A stretch of 38,741 nucleotides of DNA from a virus. The notes under the pieces were generated by a model. It was given only the letters and a program-made list of their open reading frames with translations. It was not told the origin of the DNA and did no database searches. This document shows positions 16,912-25,302 of this stretch, one piece after another (position 1 is the first letter of the stretch; the number at the start of each line of letters is the position of its first letter). The stretch is from IMG/VR virus record IMGVR_UViG_3300022602_003843, positions 1 through 38,741 of that record; one strand, 5' to 3'. The translations under genes and the position numbers were made by a program.

Positions 16912-18681
16912 GTGACTACTCGCAGAGTATTGCTCGGATCTATATCTATATCATATGATTTGTGGCTACCGTATAGCTCTGGATGCCTGATGAGCTACGC
17001 ACTGCATTACGCTGATGTTTCGAAAATAGTATTCTGCGAGCCTTTGTATAAGTGGTTGCCTGACAATGAATTGGCTGTAAGGTTACACGACATAGATTTG
17101 CTAGCATTAACTTGTTATGTTTGGAATCAAGAATACAACCATCATATAGCCACTTTATACAAAACAATTAATCCCAACGGCAAAGTTATTTTCGGTGGTC
17201 CAAATATTCCTATAGATCCGTTGTTACATCAAGATACTGTAGAAAAATATCTATGCGTAGATGCATTCTTGGCGGGACCGGGTGAAGAAATATTCTGCGA
17301 TATATTATCCAATATAGACCAACCTTGCAATTTGTGGAACGGATGTTACGGCAAATCTTTCAATAATGCTCAGATCAAACCTTCACAGATATCGTCAGAA
17401 CGTATGCCGCAGCCTTATTTAGATGGATTGTTTGACAGCATTTTAACAAGAGAACGCCGCATAAAAGCTAGTTTTGAAACCAATCGAGGTTGCCCATTTA
17501 AATGCGCATTTTGCGATTGGGGTGGTCAAGCCAATAGTAAAGTTACAAAGTTCTCAACTGATGCAGTTAAGGCTACGATAGATTATATATATTCTTGGTC
17601 GTCTGTAAGCGAGATAGAGATACTAGATGCTAATTTTGGTATGCAGCAACGTGATCTCGATACCTTGATGCATATGATAGCTGCTAAGAATAAAACCGGC
17701 AATAATCCAACTGTGAGTTACAGTGGATTAGTTAAGAATGGTAGTCCCTATCTTATTGATATTATTGATATAATACACAATAAACTGGGAGCAGAACGGC
17801 GGCATTTAAAATTAAGTTTCCAATCACACAGCCGTAATACCCTAGCAGTTATGCTTAGAGATAACATTAGAAACGAAAAATTATTAGGTTTGCTCGGAAG
17901 CCTGCGTGATAAAGATATAGAAGTCAGCAGCGAAATGATAATAGGAATGCCCGGCGAAACCGCATTGTCGTGGTTAGATAATCAAGCAACGGATTATGAT
18001 CACGGTATCGGATTTATGCGCACGTATCTTTTAAGTTTGGTATGTAACACGAGATTATATGAGCACGATTTCAGGGTTAGGCATGGCATAAGGTCTAAAA
18101 AACTGCTGATACCATATGAGATGCGCGATGTAGCACGAATGATGCTTGCACTTAACCCTCTTCATACGGTTTCTCATAAAAAACAATTCGAAGTGATGGA
18201 AATCGTACATCATTGTTCTAGTTTTGATTGCGAAGAACTGGTGCTTATGTTTAGGTATTTTTGGTGGTATCATAATTTTTATAATAGCCATGCGTTTAGG
18301 CATACCATTGCTGATCTAAGACGATGCAAATACTCTATTCGTGATCAAATACTTACGTTTTATTCTAATCTACACATGGACAGTGTCTTAGGTTCGTTAG
18401 TTTCTAATCAAGACCAGCTGATACGCAAGATATTTGCCGATGAACCAACTACAGTGATAGATGATTATGCTACATATAGGTTCATATCGGGTAGCCTTCG
18501 TACCAACGATCTTTTCGTGATGTTACAGAATAAATCGGCTATAGAATCTGAAATGCTTGAAATATACCATGATACCAATATTGATGCTGACAAAGTAAGA
18601 ATGGATATCGCTGCATGGTCAACAGATCTTGATGAAAAGGTTGTTACTAAACTCTTCAATATGGGGTCGCGTATATCATGA
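16912..18681 (+). CDS. B12-binding-domain radical SAM protein
   Basis: 589 aa. N-terminal half: Rossmann-like cobalamin-binding domain (LLALTCYVWN, KVIFGGPNIP at 91-100, FLAGPGEEIF at 119-128) without a DxHxxG histidine, as in several methylating members. Core: C194PFKCAFCDWGG with C194, C198, C201, then ILDANFGMQQRD and SSEMIIGMPGET. The CDWGG/DANFG type belongs to B12 radical SAM enzymes often involved in C-methylation or ring chemistry. The C-terminal 200 residues are helical. Start is the GTG at 16912; no in-frame ATG lies closer to the core domain. It overlaps the next gene by 4 nt. Confidence 0.88.
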   Translation: MTTRRVLLGSISISYDLWLPYSSGCLMSYALHYADVSKIVFCEPLYKWLPDNELAVRLHDIDLLALTCYVWNQEYNHHIATLYKTINPNGKVIFGGPNIPIDPLLHQDTVEKYLCVDAFLAGPGEEIFCDILSNIDQPCNLWNGCYGKSFNNAQIKPSQISSERMPQPYLDGLFDSILTRERRIKASFETNRGCPFKCAFCDWGGQANSKVTKFSTDAVKATIDYIYSWSSVSEIEILDANFGMQQRDLDTLMHMIAAKNKTGNNPTVSYSGLVKNGSPYLIDIIDIIHNKLGAERRHLKLSFQSHSRNTLAVMLRDNIRNEKLLGLLGSLRDKDIEVSSEMIIGMPGETALSWLDNQATDYDHGIGFMRTYLLSLVCNTRLYEHDFRVRHGIRSKKLLIPYEMRDVARMMLALNPLHTVSHKKQFEVMEIVHHCSSFDCEELVLMFRYFWWYHNFYNSHAFRHTIADLRRCKYSIRDQILTFYSNLHMDSVLGSLVSNQDQLIRKIFADEPTTVIDDYATYRFISGSLRTNDLFVMLQNKSAIESEMLEIYHDTNIDADKVRMDIAAWSTDLDEKVVTKLFNMGSRIS

Positions 18682-19520
18682 ATCTTACATTTGGCAAAAG
18701 TAGGACGGTGCATACTGTACGGAATGCAGACGTTAGAACTATATTATCAAACATGGATCCTTCGTGTTTTTATGCAAGCTTGCATGACCGACAGGTAATA
18801 CGCAACAGAATAAATTCCGTAGCTGACAAGATCGCGCAATGGTTGCAACCAATCATAGATTTGAGAGAATTTACGTATCGCTATCACACCAACGGCACCC
18901 ACAATGCTATAGAACAATGGCTAGCATCTGAAACCAGACCGATATGCTGTTTAATTGGCGAATATCCTTACCCTCGTCATTTACGCAATAATATACGTAT
19001 AGTTGAATCTGTTCAGGATATACCGAAAGATCACGTAGTGTTTATGAGTAATCCGTTTAGTAGCAATGGTAGATATGATAGTCGGTATCAAATGATAACC
19101 AATCCAGTTATTCTAGATTGCGCCTATGTTGGGACTACTGAACTGCACAAATTTGTTGCTACCCCTAACACTGAACAGATTTTTTGGAGCGGTAGCAAGC
19201 CATTTGCTATTGGAAATTTTAGGACAGGATATAGGTTTTGTAGGAAGCCAGACACGTTACAAGATCAGCTTAAGGATACTGGTTATTTCAATTGGTTTGG
19301 TATAGAGCTTTTAGATAGATGCGTAGATTTATGGCCGGTTCATGGTGCATATGAGAATCTACATCGTGAATATATAAGCTTGTGTAATTTGCATCAGCTA
19401 GTACCAAGTGATAGCTATTTGATAGCATCTTCTCTGGATAATGACTATAATCATTTAGTTAGAGAAGACGGTACCATCCGTGTACCCACTGGCTTGTTGC
19501 TAGATGCAGCATGGAGGTAA
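18678..19520 (+). CDS. PLP aminotransferase-fold protein, shortened
   Basis: 280 aa with fold-type I landmarks: TNGTHNAIEQWL at 71-82, VFMSNPFSSNGRY (NPxxPTG position), VILDCAY with Asp147, FWSGSKPF with Lys174, and Arg182 in NFRTGYRF. This order (Asp, 27 residues, Lys, 8 residues, Arg) matches histidinol-phosphate or aspartate aminotransferase relatives, but the protein is about 80-100 residues short. It pairs with the 282-aa gene at 8742. It could be an enzyme or a binding scaffold. Confidence 0.75.
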   Translation: MNLTFGKSRTVHTVRNADVRTILSNMDPSCFYASLHDRQVIRNRINSVADKIAQWLQPIIDLREFTYRYHTNGTHNAIEQWLASETRPICCLIGEYPYPRHLRNNIRIVESVQDIPKDHVVFMSNPFSSNGRYDSRYQMITNPVILDCAYVGTTELHKFVATPNTEQIFWSGSKPFAIGNFRTGYRFCRKPDTLQDQLKDTGYFNWFGIELLDRCVDLWPVHGAYENLHREYISLCNLHQLVPSDSYLIASSLDNDYNHLVREDGTIRVPTGLLLDAAWR

Positions 19521-19522
19521 TA

Positions 19523-20254
19523 ATGGCGTGGATTGAGCAAGTACCTAACGAGATATGGACGTGCAGCAGTTTTTTACAAGATAGCACGGTTAATAAAATC
19601 CTAGAAAACATGCGTAGCAGTACCAGGAAAAATCTGCATCGCACAGATATGATGCGTAAAACATTGGCTAAGATAGGAGTGAATAATAACAGCTACGATT
19701 ATGTGATATATCAATATGACATACGCAAGGACTTGGATATTATTGGTGAGATAGCTGATAGATTGGATGAAATATTATCTAATTTTGGTCAATCCTCGCC
19801 TAGACACCAGCTTAATGCTATGCAATGTTTCGTTAAGAGCTTTGGTCCTAACAGCCATTATGATGTCCATGTAGAAAGTTATGAGAAATATGGTCATTGG
19901 GGCTGGATACATTTTCTAAGTGATGAAGAAAGCGGCGAGCTAATTTTTCCTGATCAACAACAGCTCGATGATCACCTTGCTGTAAATCCGAATCAAGTCA
20001 AAACCTGGGAAGATAACCTTGACCTTTTAAGGTCGTTTGGTGAAGAAAATAAATTAGTTGGCCCTTTTTCAATCAAACCGAGGCGTAACACTTGCATACT
20101 TTTTAGGACAGGCAGTGCACATTGGGTTAGTCCGATGTTAGAACATTGTGATTTAACTCGTCCTACTGCTACAGGGTGGCCGCATGCTAGCCAACGTCTC
20201 CTAGATGACCTTAATAGAAATTGTCGCATAAATGAGAATTTTGGACACAAGTGA
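19523..20254 (+). CDS. 2OG/Fe(II) oxygenase (DSBH fold)
   Basis: 243 aa. Metal ligands are H116-x-E118 (YDVHVES) and distal His200 in GSAHWVSP; IKPRRNTCILF carries the 2OG-binding Arg candidate. The acidic E replaces the usual D, as in some prolyl-hydroxylase-type enzymes. ATG 19523 is chosen because GGAGG stands just upstream and the N-terminus (MAWIEQVPNEIW) then lines up with the next gene (MWTELVPNEVW), its paralogue. The earlier ATG at 19511 overlaps that ribosome site. Confidence 0.82.
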   Translation: MAWIEQVPNEIWTCSSFLQDSTVNKILENMRSSTRKNLHRTDMMRKTLAKIGVNNNSYDYVIYQYDIRKDLDIIGEIADRLDEILSNFGQSSPRHQLNAMQCFVKSFGPNSHYDVHVESYEKYGHWGWIHFLSDEESGELIFPDQQQLDDHLAVNPNQVKTWEDNLDLLRSFGEENKLVGPFSIKPRRNTCILFRTGSAHWVSPMLEHCDLTRPTATGWPHASQRLLDDLNRNCRINENFGHK

Positions 20255-20940
20255 TGTGGACTGAACTAGTTCCTAACGAAGTATGGTGGTGCGATAACTT
20301 CCTTGCACCTGATACCTACGACCGTGTATTGCAGGGTTTCATAAAAAGCGATATCAGTGTGCTAGATGGCCGCACTAGGAAACACGCGGTTGGTGAGACT
20401 TTTTACAATTACAATGTAGTGAAATTGGCAGTAAGAGATGATAAACTTTTGATAGAAGAAGTGTTTAATAAAATCAATTTAGTGATAGCTAAACAAGGAG
20501 ATCCTATTCTCGATCCATCGTCTACGCTTGGTTATCTGCAATTTTTTGCTAAGAGTTTTAACCAAGATAGCAGATATGATTTACATGCTGAGAGTAAAGC
20601 TATGTTTGGAAAGTATGTATTTGTAAATTATCTCTCTGACGAAGAAACAGGTGAGTTGGTATTTCCAAGTGAGAATGGTGCCGACGAATTTTTGCTAGTA
20701 CATCCTGACAATCGAAAAGGCTGGGAAGAAACTAAGATAACTTGTGCTAAAGAGGACAATCCTGTACGGTATATCGGACCACTTACAATAAAACCTAGAA
20801 AGAATTCATGTGCTTTATTTGTGACCGGAGTGGCGCATTATGTAAATCCTGTAACAGATGGCGGAACCAGACCAAGCCTAAGCGGTTGGCCCTATGCATC
20901 AGATGCATATGTTGAATGGTATAAAAAGAATAATTCTTAG
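20254..20940 (+). CDS. 2OG/Fe(II) oxygenase (DSBH fold), paralogue
   Basis: 228 aa. Clear tandem paralogue of the preceding gene: YDLHAES with H111 and E113, NYLSDEETGELVFPSE, IKPRKNSCALF and distal His195 in GVAHYVNP. ATG 20254 overlaps the previous stop by 1 nt (TGATG). It ends 4 bases into the converging SET-domain gene, with no terminator between the two operons. Confidence 0.82.
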   Translation: MWTELVPNEVWWCDNFLAPDTYDRVLQGFIKSDISVLDGRTRKHAVGETFYNYNVVKLAVRDDKLLIEEVFNKINLVIAKQGDPILDPSSTLGYLQFFAKSFNQDSRYDLHAESKAMFGKYVFVNYLSDEETGELVFPSENGADEFLLVHPDNRKGWEETKITCAKEDNPVRYIGPLTIKPRKNSCALFVTGVAHYVNPVTDGGTRPSLSGWPYASDAYVEWYKKNNS

Positions 20941-21266
20941 TAAAAATCGGATATTGAACTGGTCAATGTTCTGTAATCAAGTGTTAATTCTTCGCCTATG
21001 TCTATGTTTTCGCGAGATTTTATAACTATCTGACCGTCTATGTAAAGATTTGGACTACGGCTATGATTAATCATAGTGTTTGTACATTCTATGCAATAGC
21101 CTGTACCACGTATGGGCAAGTGTATGCCGTCAACAGGTATAACAGCTCCGTTTAATATACCAACTATAGATTCTGCTGATATATTATCATCTGCGAATCT
21201 GCCTTGGCCATGTATATTACTTGGACATATTACAGTTGGAACCAACCATATATTGTCTTGTAGCAT
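20937..21266 (-). CDS. Small SET-domain protein
   Basis: 109 aa. The three SET landmarks are present: HGQGRFA at 19-25, NHSRSPN at 67-73 and GEELTLDY at 91-98. SET domains transfer methyl groups from SAM to protein lysines. No pre- or post-SET region, so it is a minimal domain like those reported in some bacteria and viruses. ATG 21266 is preferred over a frame-open extension to 21425, because it overlaps the upstream stop as TGATG and begins just before the first SET strand. Last gene of the 11-gene minus-strand chain. Confidence 0.8.
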   Translation of the reverse strand: MLQDNIWLVPTVICPSNIHGQGRFADDNISAESIVGILNGAVIPVDGIHLPIRGTGYCIECTNTMINHSRSPNLYIDGQIVIKSRENIDIGEELTLDYRTLTSSISDFY

Positions 21267-21991
21267 CAAAGATCCTGTATATCTTCCTGACCTGCCAGGC
21301 TGAACATAAGACAGATGCGGTCTTCCTGGCCTTCGTGTCGCACTGCATGCCTGTGTCCTATATTGAGGAAATATGCTGATCCGTCTGCTATCATATGGTA
21401 TTCCTCTAATTGATTGCGGACCCAAAATAGATTGGTAACGTCGTCTGTTCCTTGGATTGGTACTATTATTCTAACAGCATATTCTGGACCATAGTCGATG
21501 TGGGGCGTGAGGTCACTACCGGGTTTTAACCGTGTGAGACGCACTCGTATGGGTTTAGCCTTGAATTGCGAGCTAATAGCCTCCTGGAAATAGCTTCCAT
21601 CGTAGGCCTTGAGAGGGTGCCACCAATTGTGTTCGTTCATGGCAGGCGGTAGCAACTCAGTTCTGCGTATCTTATTGCGGAATTTTTCTACTTTGCTAGA
21701 ACCAAGAGAATCAGAACGTGCTATGGTTCGGCATTCTGCTTTAAGCTCACTGAGGTCCATGAGAGTGTTGAATGTTGGTTCAAAATATGTGAGATTAATT
21801 TGGTCAAAGTGTTGATGATTGCGTTCTGCTAAGTCTTCGTGGTTGCTGCATAATCCTCTATTGGCTTGAAACAGATTTACCCATTCTTGATCTAAACGTT
21901 TGACTTCGGCTTTCATTTTATCCAAGTCAAAGCTAATGTTTGGGAGCTTGGCAAAAGTCGGCAATTGATACTTGGTTTTCACTGTGGTCAT
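21266..21991 (-). CDS. Aspartyl/asparaginyl beta-hydroxylase-like oxygenase
   Basis: 241 aa. The C-terminal half matches the AspH-type DSBH: RVRLTRLKPGSDLTPHID with His164 and Asp166, RIIVPIQGT, DGSAYFLNIGHRHAV with distal His215, and Arg225 in EDRICLM. The N-terminal 120 residues are helical and may position the substrate. Such enzymes hydroxylate Asp or Asn side chains in proteins or peptides, but relatives act on other substrates. It overlaps its neighbours by 1 and 4 nt. Confidence 0.85.
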   Translation of the reverse strand: MTTVKTKYQLPTFAKLPNISFDLDKMKAEVKRLDQEWVNLFQANRGLCSNHEDLAERNHQHFDQINLTYFEPTFNTLMDLSELKAECRTIARSDSLGSSKVEKFRNKIRRTELLPPAMNEHNWWHPLKAYDGSYFQEAISSQFKAKPIRVRLTRLKPGSDLTPHIDYGPEYAVRIIVPIQGTDDVTNLFWVRNQLEEYHMIADGSAYFLNIGHRHAVRHEGQEDRICLMFSLAGQEDIQDL

Positions 21992-22578
21992 ATTAGATTT
22001 TCCTCTATGAGACTTGCAACTGAATCAAATTCCATTGGCTCATAAAAATTCAACATCATCATAAGCCTATTAGCTCCATTTGAATTGTCAACATTATGCC
22101 ATTGATTAACTCTAAACAATGTTGGAACCTTGGTATAGATGTCTTCTACCCAATTTTTATCTTCATCGTAATACTTAGTTGGTATTGTTCCCATGCCAAT
22201 TATCGGCACGATCAATGCGCATGACTTATCTCTGAATCGATCTCCGCTGAGATTACTCGGAGTGGCACGCATCTGGTGCACATTGTCGTCTCTGTCTGGT
22301 ACGTATTCTGGCACTGCCTTGAGATCATCTGATACTGTTTCACCGTTATGTTTATGAATGCTAATAAATCCGTTGCTGTGTATCCATGTTATGTAACTGC
22401 TTTCCCAGATTTTTTTCTTAAAATTACGCATTAAACTAGGCGGCGGATCGGCAAATAGGTCTCCAGCTGGAGCACTGGCATAGCGTATCCATGATTTATT
22501 CTTAAAACCATTTAAGACAATGTCTATGAACTCAGCAGAATCATAGACAATCTGCGGGAATGGTTTATGGCGTTGCAT
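21988..22578 (-). CDS. DSBH (2OG oxygenase-like) protein
   Basis: 196 aa. A probable double-stranded beta-helix: ITWIHSNGFISIHKHNGE contains His-x-His and Glu ligand candidates, followed by SCALIVPIIGMG, TLFRVNQWHNVDNS with a distal His, and NRLMMMLNF with an Arg candidate. Motif spacing is less standard than in its neighbours, so it may be a divergent or inactive member. Overlaps by 4 nt downstream and 14 nt upstream. Confidence 0.62.
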   Translation of the reverse strand: MQRHKPFPQIVYDSAEFIDIVLNGFKNKSWIRYASAPAGDLFADPPPSLMRNFKKKIWESSYITWIHSNGFISIHKHNGETVSDDLKAVPEYVPDRDDNVHQMRATPSNLSGDRFRDKSCALIVPIIGMGTIPTKYYDEDKNWVEDIYTKVPTLFRVNQWHNVDNSNGANRLMMMLNFYEPMEFDSVASLIEENLI

Positions 22579-23362
22579 TTCTTTTTCTCACTATATCTCG
22601 TACTTTAGATATGCTACGTTCAAGTTTATCTATTTCACAGATCACGTCATTTGCATTAGATGCACACCGATGTAACAGATCGGCATGTCGGCTATTCATT
22701 TTCTTCTGTTGGCTCTGGTATGATTGTAGATCAGCATATGAGATGCCTAATTCTGGAATTTCAATATCAGGAAGATCTTCATACCAGATGCAAGGCATGC
22801 TATGGTTAAACAACTGCCATGCATATAAATTGATTATGTTGCGCCCGATGTAGTGTACGTGGGCTAAGTCAACCTCAAATTGCTGTGACACTGCATTGAT
22901 ATACTTGTCCATGCTAGCGTCATCTCGAACATGCCATATGTTAGTATGTTTGCTCAACACATATGATATCACCTGAGCTCTCGTATCATATCTATTCAGT
23001 ATGATTTTATTATAGACATCGCTGCCAAAATGTCGGTCATATAGATCGTAATTGCGTCCTTCAAAATCCTGCATGAATATCTTGAAAACTGGAAAGATCT
23101 TGCTTTTAGCTAGCTGTGCTATTCTCTGATGCAATACACCGTTAATATAAGGTCTGGTGATCCATTCGTACCTGTCTATGGTAATTGGATCCCATTCAGG
23201 AGTGAACGCACTAGAAGATTCAAAAACTTCATAAAGGTTCTTGAATTTTTCCAATGGATATTTCTTAGCTAGCACTTCTGTTAGCATCTCTACAACATGA
23301 GTTGATCCTGTGCGAGGTGCAGCGAATACTATCAGTCCTTTATATCTCAAATGATCACTCAC
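22565..23362 (-). CDS. Sulfotransferase-like P-loop protein
   Basis: 265 aa. IVFAAPRTGST at 11-21 is the 5'-phosphosulfate binding loop of PAPS sulfotransferases (Stf0-like), and KIILNRYDTRAQVISY is the 3'-phosphate-binding strand with Arg. The C-terminal part has IWYEDL, a strand typical of this family, then a helical tail. It would transfer a sulfo group from PAPS to a hydroxyl or amine, if the host supplies PAPS. It overlaps its neighbours by 14 and 8 nt. Confidence 0.8.
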   Translation of the reverse strand: MSDHLRYKGLIVFAAPRTGSTHVVEMLTEVLAKKYPLEKFKNLYEVFESSSAFTPEWDPITIDRYEWITRPYINGVLHQRIAQLAKSKIFPVFKIFMQDFEGRNYDLYDRHFGSDVYNKIILNRYDTRAQVISYVLSKHTNIWHVRDDASMDKYINAVSQQFEVDLAHVHYIGRNIINLYAWQLFNHSMPCIWYEDLPDIEIPELGISYADLQSYQSQQKKMNSRHADLLHRCASNANDVICEIDKLERSISKVRDIVRKRNATP

Positions 23363-23912
23363 GCGCTAGCCATACCTCAAAATTGCGAAACAATTTACCA
23401 TTGGCAATTAAATTATACACTGAGATGAAATCTTCATTGAATCCAAATTCCAAATGCAATCGCAATGATGGACCATTGGTTAAACTATGTGGTGCCTGTG
23501 TGTCGTGTAACCAATCGTATCCGCCGGACGGATCGCAAGATTCTATGATGGTACCCAGTTCATCGTGATAGTCGCATGGTATGATATCGCGATAGCTTAA
23601 AGGAATCATCAACAGTGTGCGGCGTGCAAAGCCGTTGGCATTACTGAGGTCATCGGTGTGAATATGATTTACGAGATTAGGACGTACTGCGACAAATTCT
23701 AAACCGCCTTGCAACACACAATCATTAATGATATCGTCGTAATTGTCTAAAAGTCTGCGTGCTAGTTCCGTATTTGTCCATGATGAATTGGCACCACCGT
23801 GTATGGCACCTGGTCCATTAAAATGATCAACTTCGGGGTGGTTGATAACGTATTGATACACACGTTCCTTATCAGGAATAATGTTAGTTTTAAGCAGTGC
23901 AAAGTGTTTCAT
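23355..23912 (-). CDS. 2OG/Fe(II) oxygenase-like protein
   Basis: 185 aa. NHIHTDDLSNA gives the His-x-Asp pair, RRTLLMIPLS is the following strand, and TQAPHSLTNGPSLRLHLEF gives the distal His with an Arg two strands on. These features support an active Fe(II)/2OG site. Overlaps neighbours by 8 and 4 nt. Confidence 0.78.
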   Translation of the reverse strand: MKHFALLKTNIIPDKERVYQYVINHPEVDHFNGPGAIHGGANSSWTNTELARRLLDNYDDIINDCVLQGGLEFVAVRPNLVNHIHTDDLSNANGFARRTLLMIPLSYRDIIPCDYHDELGTIIESCDPSGGYDWLHDTQAPHSLTNGPSLRLHLEFGFNEDFISVYNLIANGKLFRNFEVWLARE

Positions 23913-24568
23913 GGTGTATAGCTTACAACAAAGTTACTTTCGTTGGGTAATCTTTCTTTGCGACCGTACATCAATTCCTTGACAAAATCGGTGTGATAAA
24001 AATCCATGACTAAATGTATGCGAGTTTCGTTGCTATGGTTTTTAACGCTGTGTATGGCGATATTATCAATTTCGACCAAGTCTGCATCAGTAAAATTAAA
24101 AACCTGGTCATCAATTATGAAATCTACCAATGGATTAGTCTTGACTACGAGATGCACACGCTTGCTTACAGCCATGCTTGGTTCATCATCCCAGTGCGGC
24201 CACAAGAGGCCTTGAGGTGCTAACCGATTGAAAAAACATTTGTTCACAAAAGCATCAATGCCTCCGAGATGTCTATCTTTAACGTGATCGATGATGGGTT
24301 GCAGTACATCTTGCCAAGCATACCAAGATGGATACACTGCGGTATCATCGTATGGAGCTATATCTAATTGCCTGCCTGTGTAATGATATTCCCCGTTATT
24401 CCATTTTTCTGCGTTGTATTTGAAGTAGATAACATCTCGACCTGCTGGGCGTGCTATTGGTTGCCAGTCTTGTTCAGTTAACCTATCTACTTGATCTCTT
24501 AGTTTTTCAAAAAGATCATCTGGTAATTTGCCAATTGGTATCAATCTATGACCGCCAAGTATTCTCAT
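23909..24568 (-). CDS. Aspartyl/asparaginyl hydroxylase-like oxygenase
   Basis: 219 aa. FNRLAPQGLLWPHWDDE contains His-x-Asp, followed by KRVHLVVKTN, LVEIDNIAIHSVKNHS with a distal His, and ETRIHLVMDF with Arg, the complete AspH-type core. Overlaps its neighbours by 4 nt on each side. Confidence 0.84.
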   Translation of the reverse strand: MRILGGHRLIPIGKLPDDLFEKLRDQVDRLTEQDWQPIARPAGRDVIYFKYNAEKWNNGEYHYTGRQLDIAPYDDTAVYPSWYAWQDVLQPIIDHVKDRHLGGIDAFVNKCFFNRLAPQGLLWPHWDDEPSMAVSKRVHLVVKTNPLVDFIIDDQVFNFTDADLVEIDNIAIHSVKNHSNETRIHLVMDFYHTDFVKELMYGRKERLPNESNFVVSYTP

Positions 24569-25302
24569 GCTGTTTCCCTTACCATAAAGAATTTTTCAAT
24601 GATCACAGCCGGTAAGTCAATATCACCGGCTTGTCTCCTGTTATCCCAGTTGCTTGGATCTGCATGATGAGTGTTGTGCAATCCGCTGCCTAGGGTAATT
24701 AGATTAACTAATCTATTATTATAACTGTGGTCTTTGGTGTCAAAATCTCGGTCTCCGTGATGATGGCATACTGTGTTGACTAATCCGGCTAGATGGAATG
24801 ATATCACGCTAGGGATACTGATTAGGAAGATTGGTAATTGCCAATTTATCAATGCTAAGACAAGCAAAAGGCTTCCTATGATCCAAAAGTACCATCGGTA
24901 AATGAATAATTGATCTCGATCGCGCACAAGGTCGCTGACGTATTTTGGTTCAATGTTAAATGGTTTCCAAAAAGTAGTCCAAATTCTCCATAGTGGTTGA
25001 CTGCCGTGTGGATCTCTGTCCGAATCGCTGAATGCATGATGTTTACGATGCACTCCTGCCCATGCCAACGGTGGACCAAAACAATTAAGGCAGGCTAGAG
25101 ACAATAAAATGTAATGTTTGATTCGAGTGGTATTGAAGCTTTTATGGCAGAAATATCTATGCAGCCCAATCTCGCCTCCAATCTTGTTGATAAAAAGCAG
25201 AGCCACGAGCGATACAAACAACAAGCGTGCATCGCCGTATATTAAACCATATAGGGCTGCAGCATGATTGGCTATGATCAAAGCTTTAATCTTGATGTTC
25301 AT
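24565..25302 (-). CDS. Fatty-acid desaturase (acyl-CoA/lipid type, membrane)
   Basis: 245 aa membrane protein with the three histidine boxes of delta-9-type desaturases: HRYFCH at 48-53, HRKHH at 85-89 and HNTHH near residue 211, plus a further HHHGD cluster. Hydrophobic stretches lie near 5-40, 65-80 and 145-185. It inserts a double bond into an acyl chain using di-iron, O2 and an electron donor. ATG 25302 is preferred over 25329 because it gives the TGATG overlap with the gene upstream. Its place in a chain of soluble oxygenases suggests a lipid or acylated substrate. Confidence 0.92.
   Translation of the reverse strand: MNIKIKALIIANHAAALYGLIYGDARLLFVSLVALLFINKIGGEIGLHRYFCHKSFNTTRIKHYILLSLACLNCFGPPLAWAGVHRKHHAFSDSDRDPHGSQPLWRIWTTFWKPFNIEPKYVSDLVRDRDQLFIYRWYFWIIGSLLLVLALINWQLPIFLISIPSVISFHLAGLVNTVCHHHGDRDFDTKDHSYNNRLVNLITLGSGLHNTHHADPSNWDNRRQAGDIDLPAVIIEKFFMVRETA

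Noticed and set aside
21267-21425. N-terminal extension of the SET-domain gene
   Set aside because: The extra 53 residues are Arg-rich and lie wholly within the Asp-hydroxylase-like gene; the ATG at 21266 gives the same TGATG coupling as other genes of the operon.
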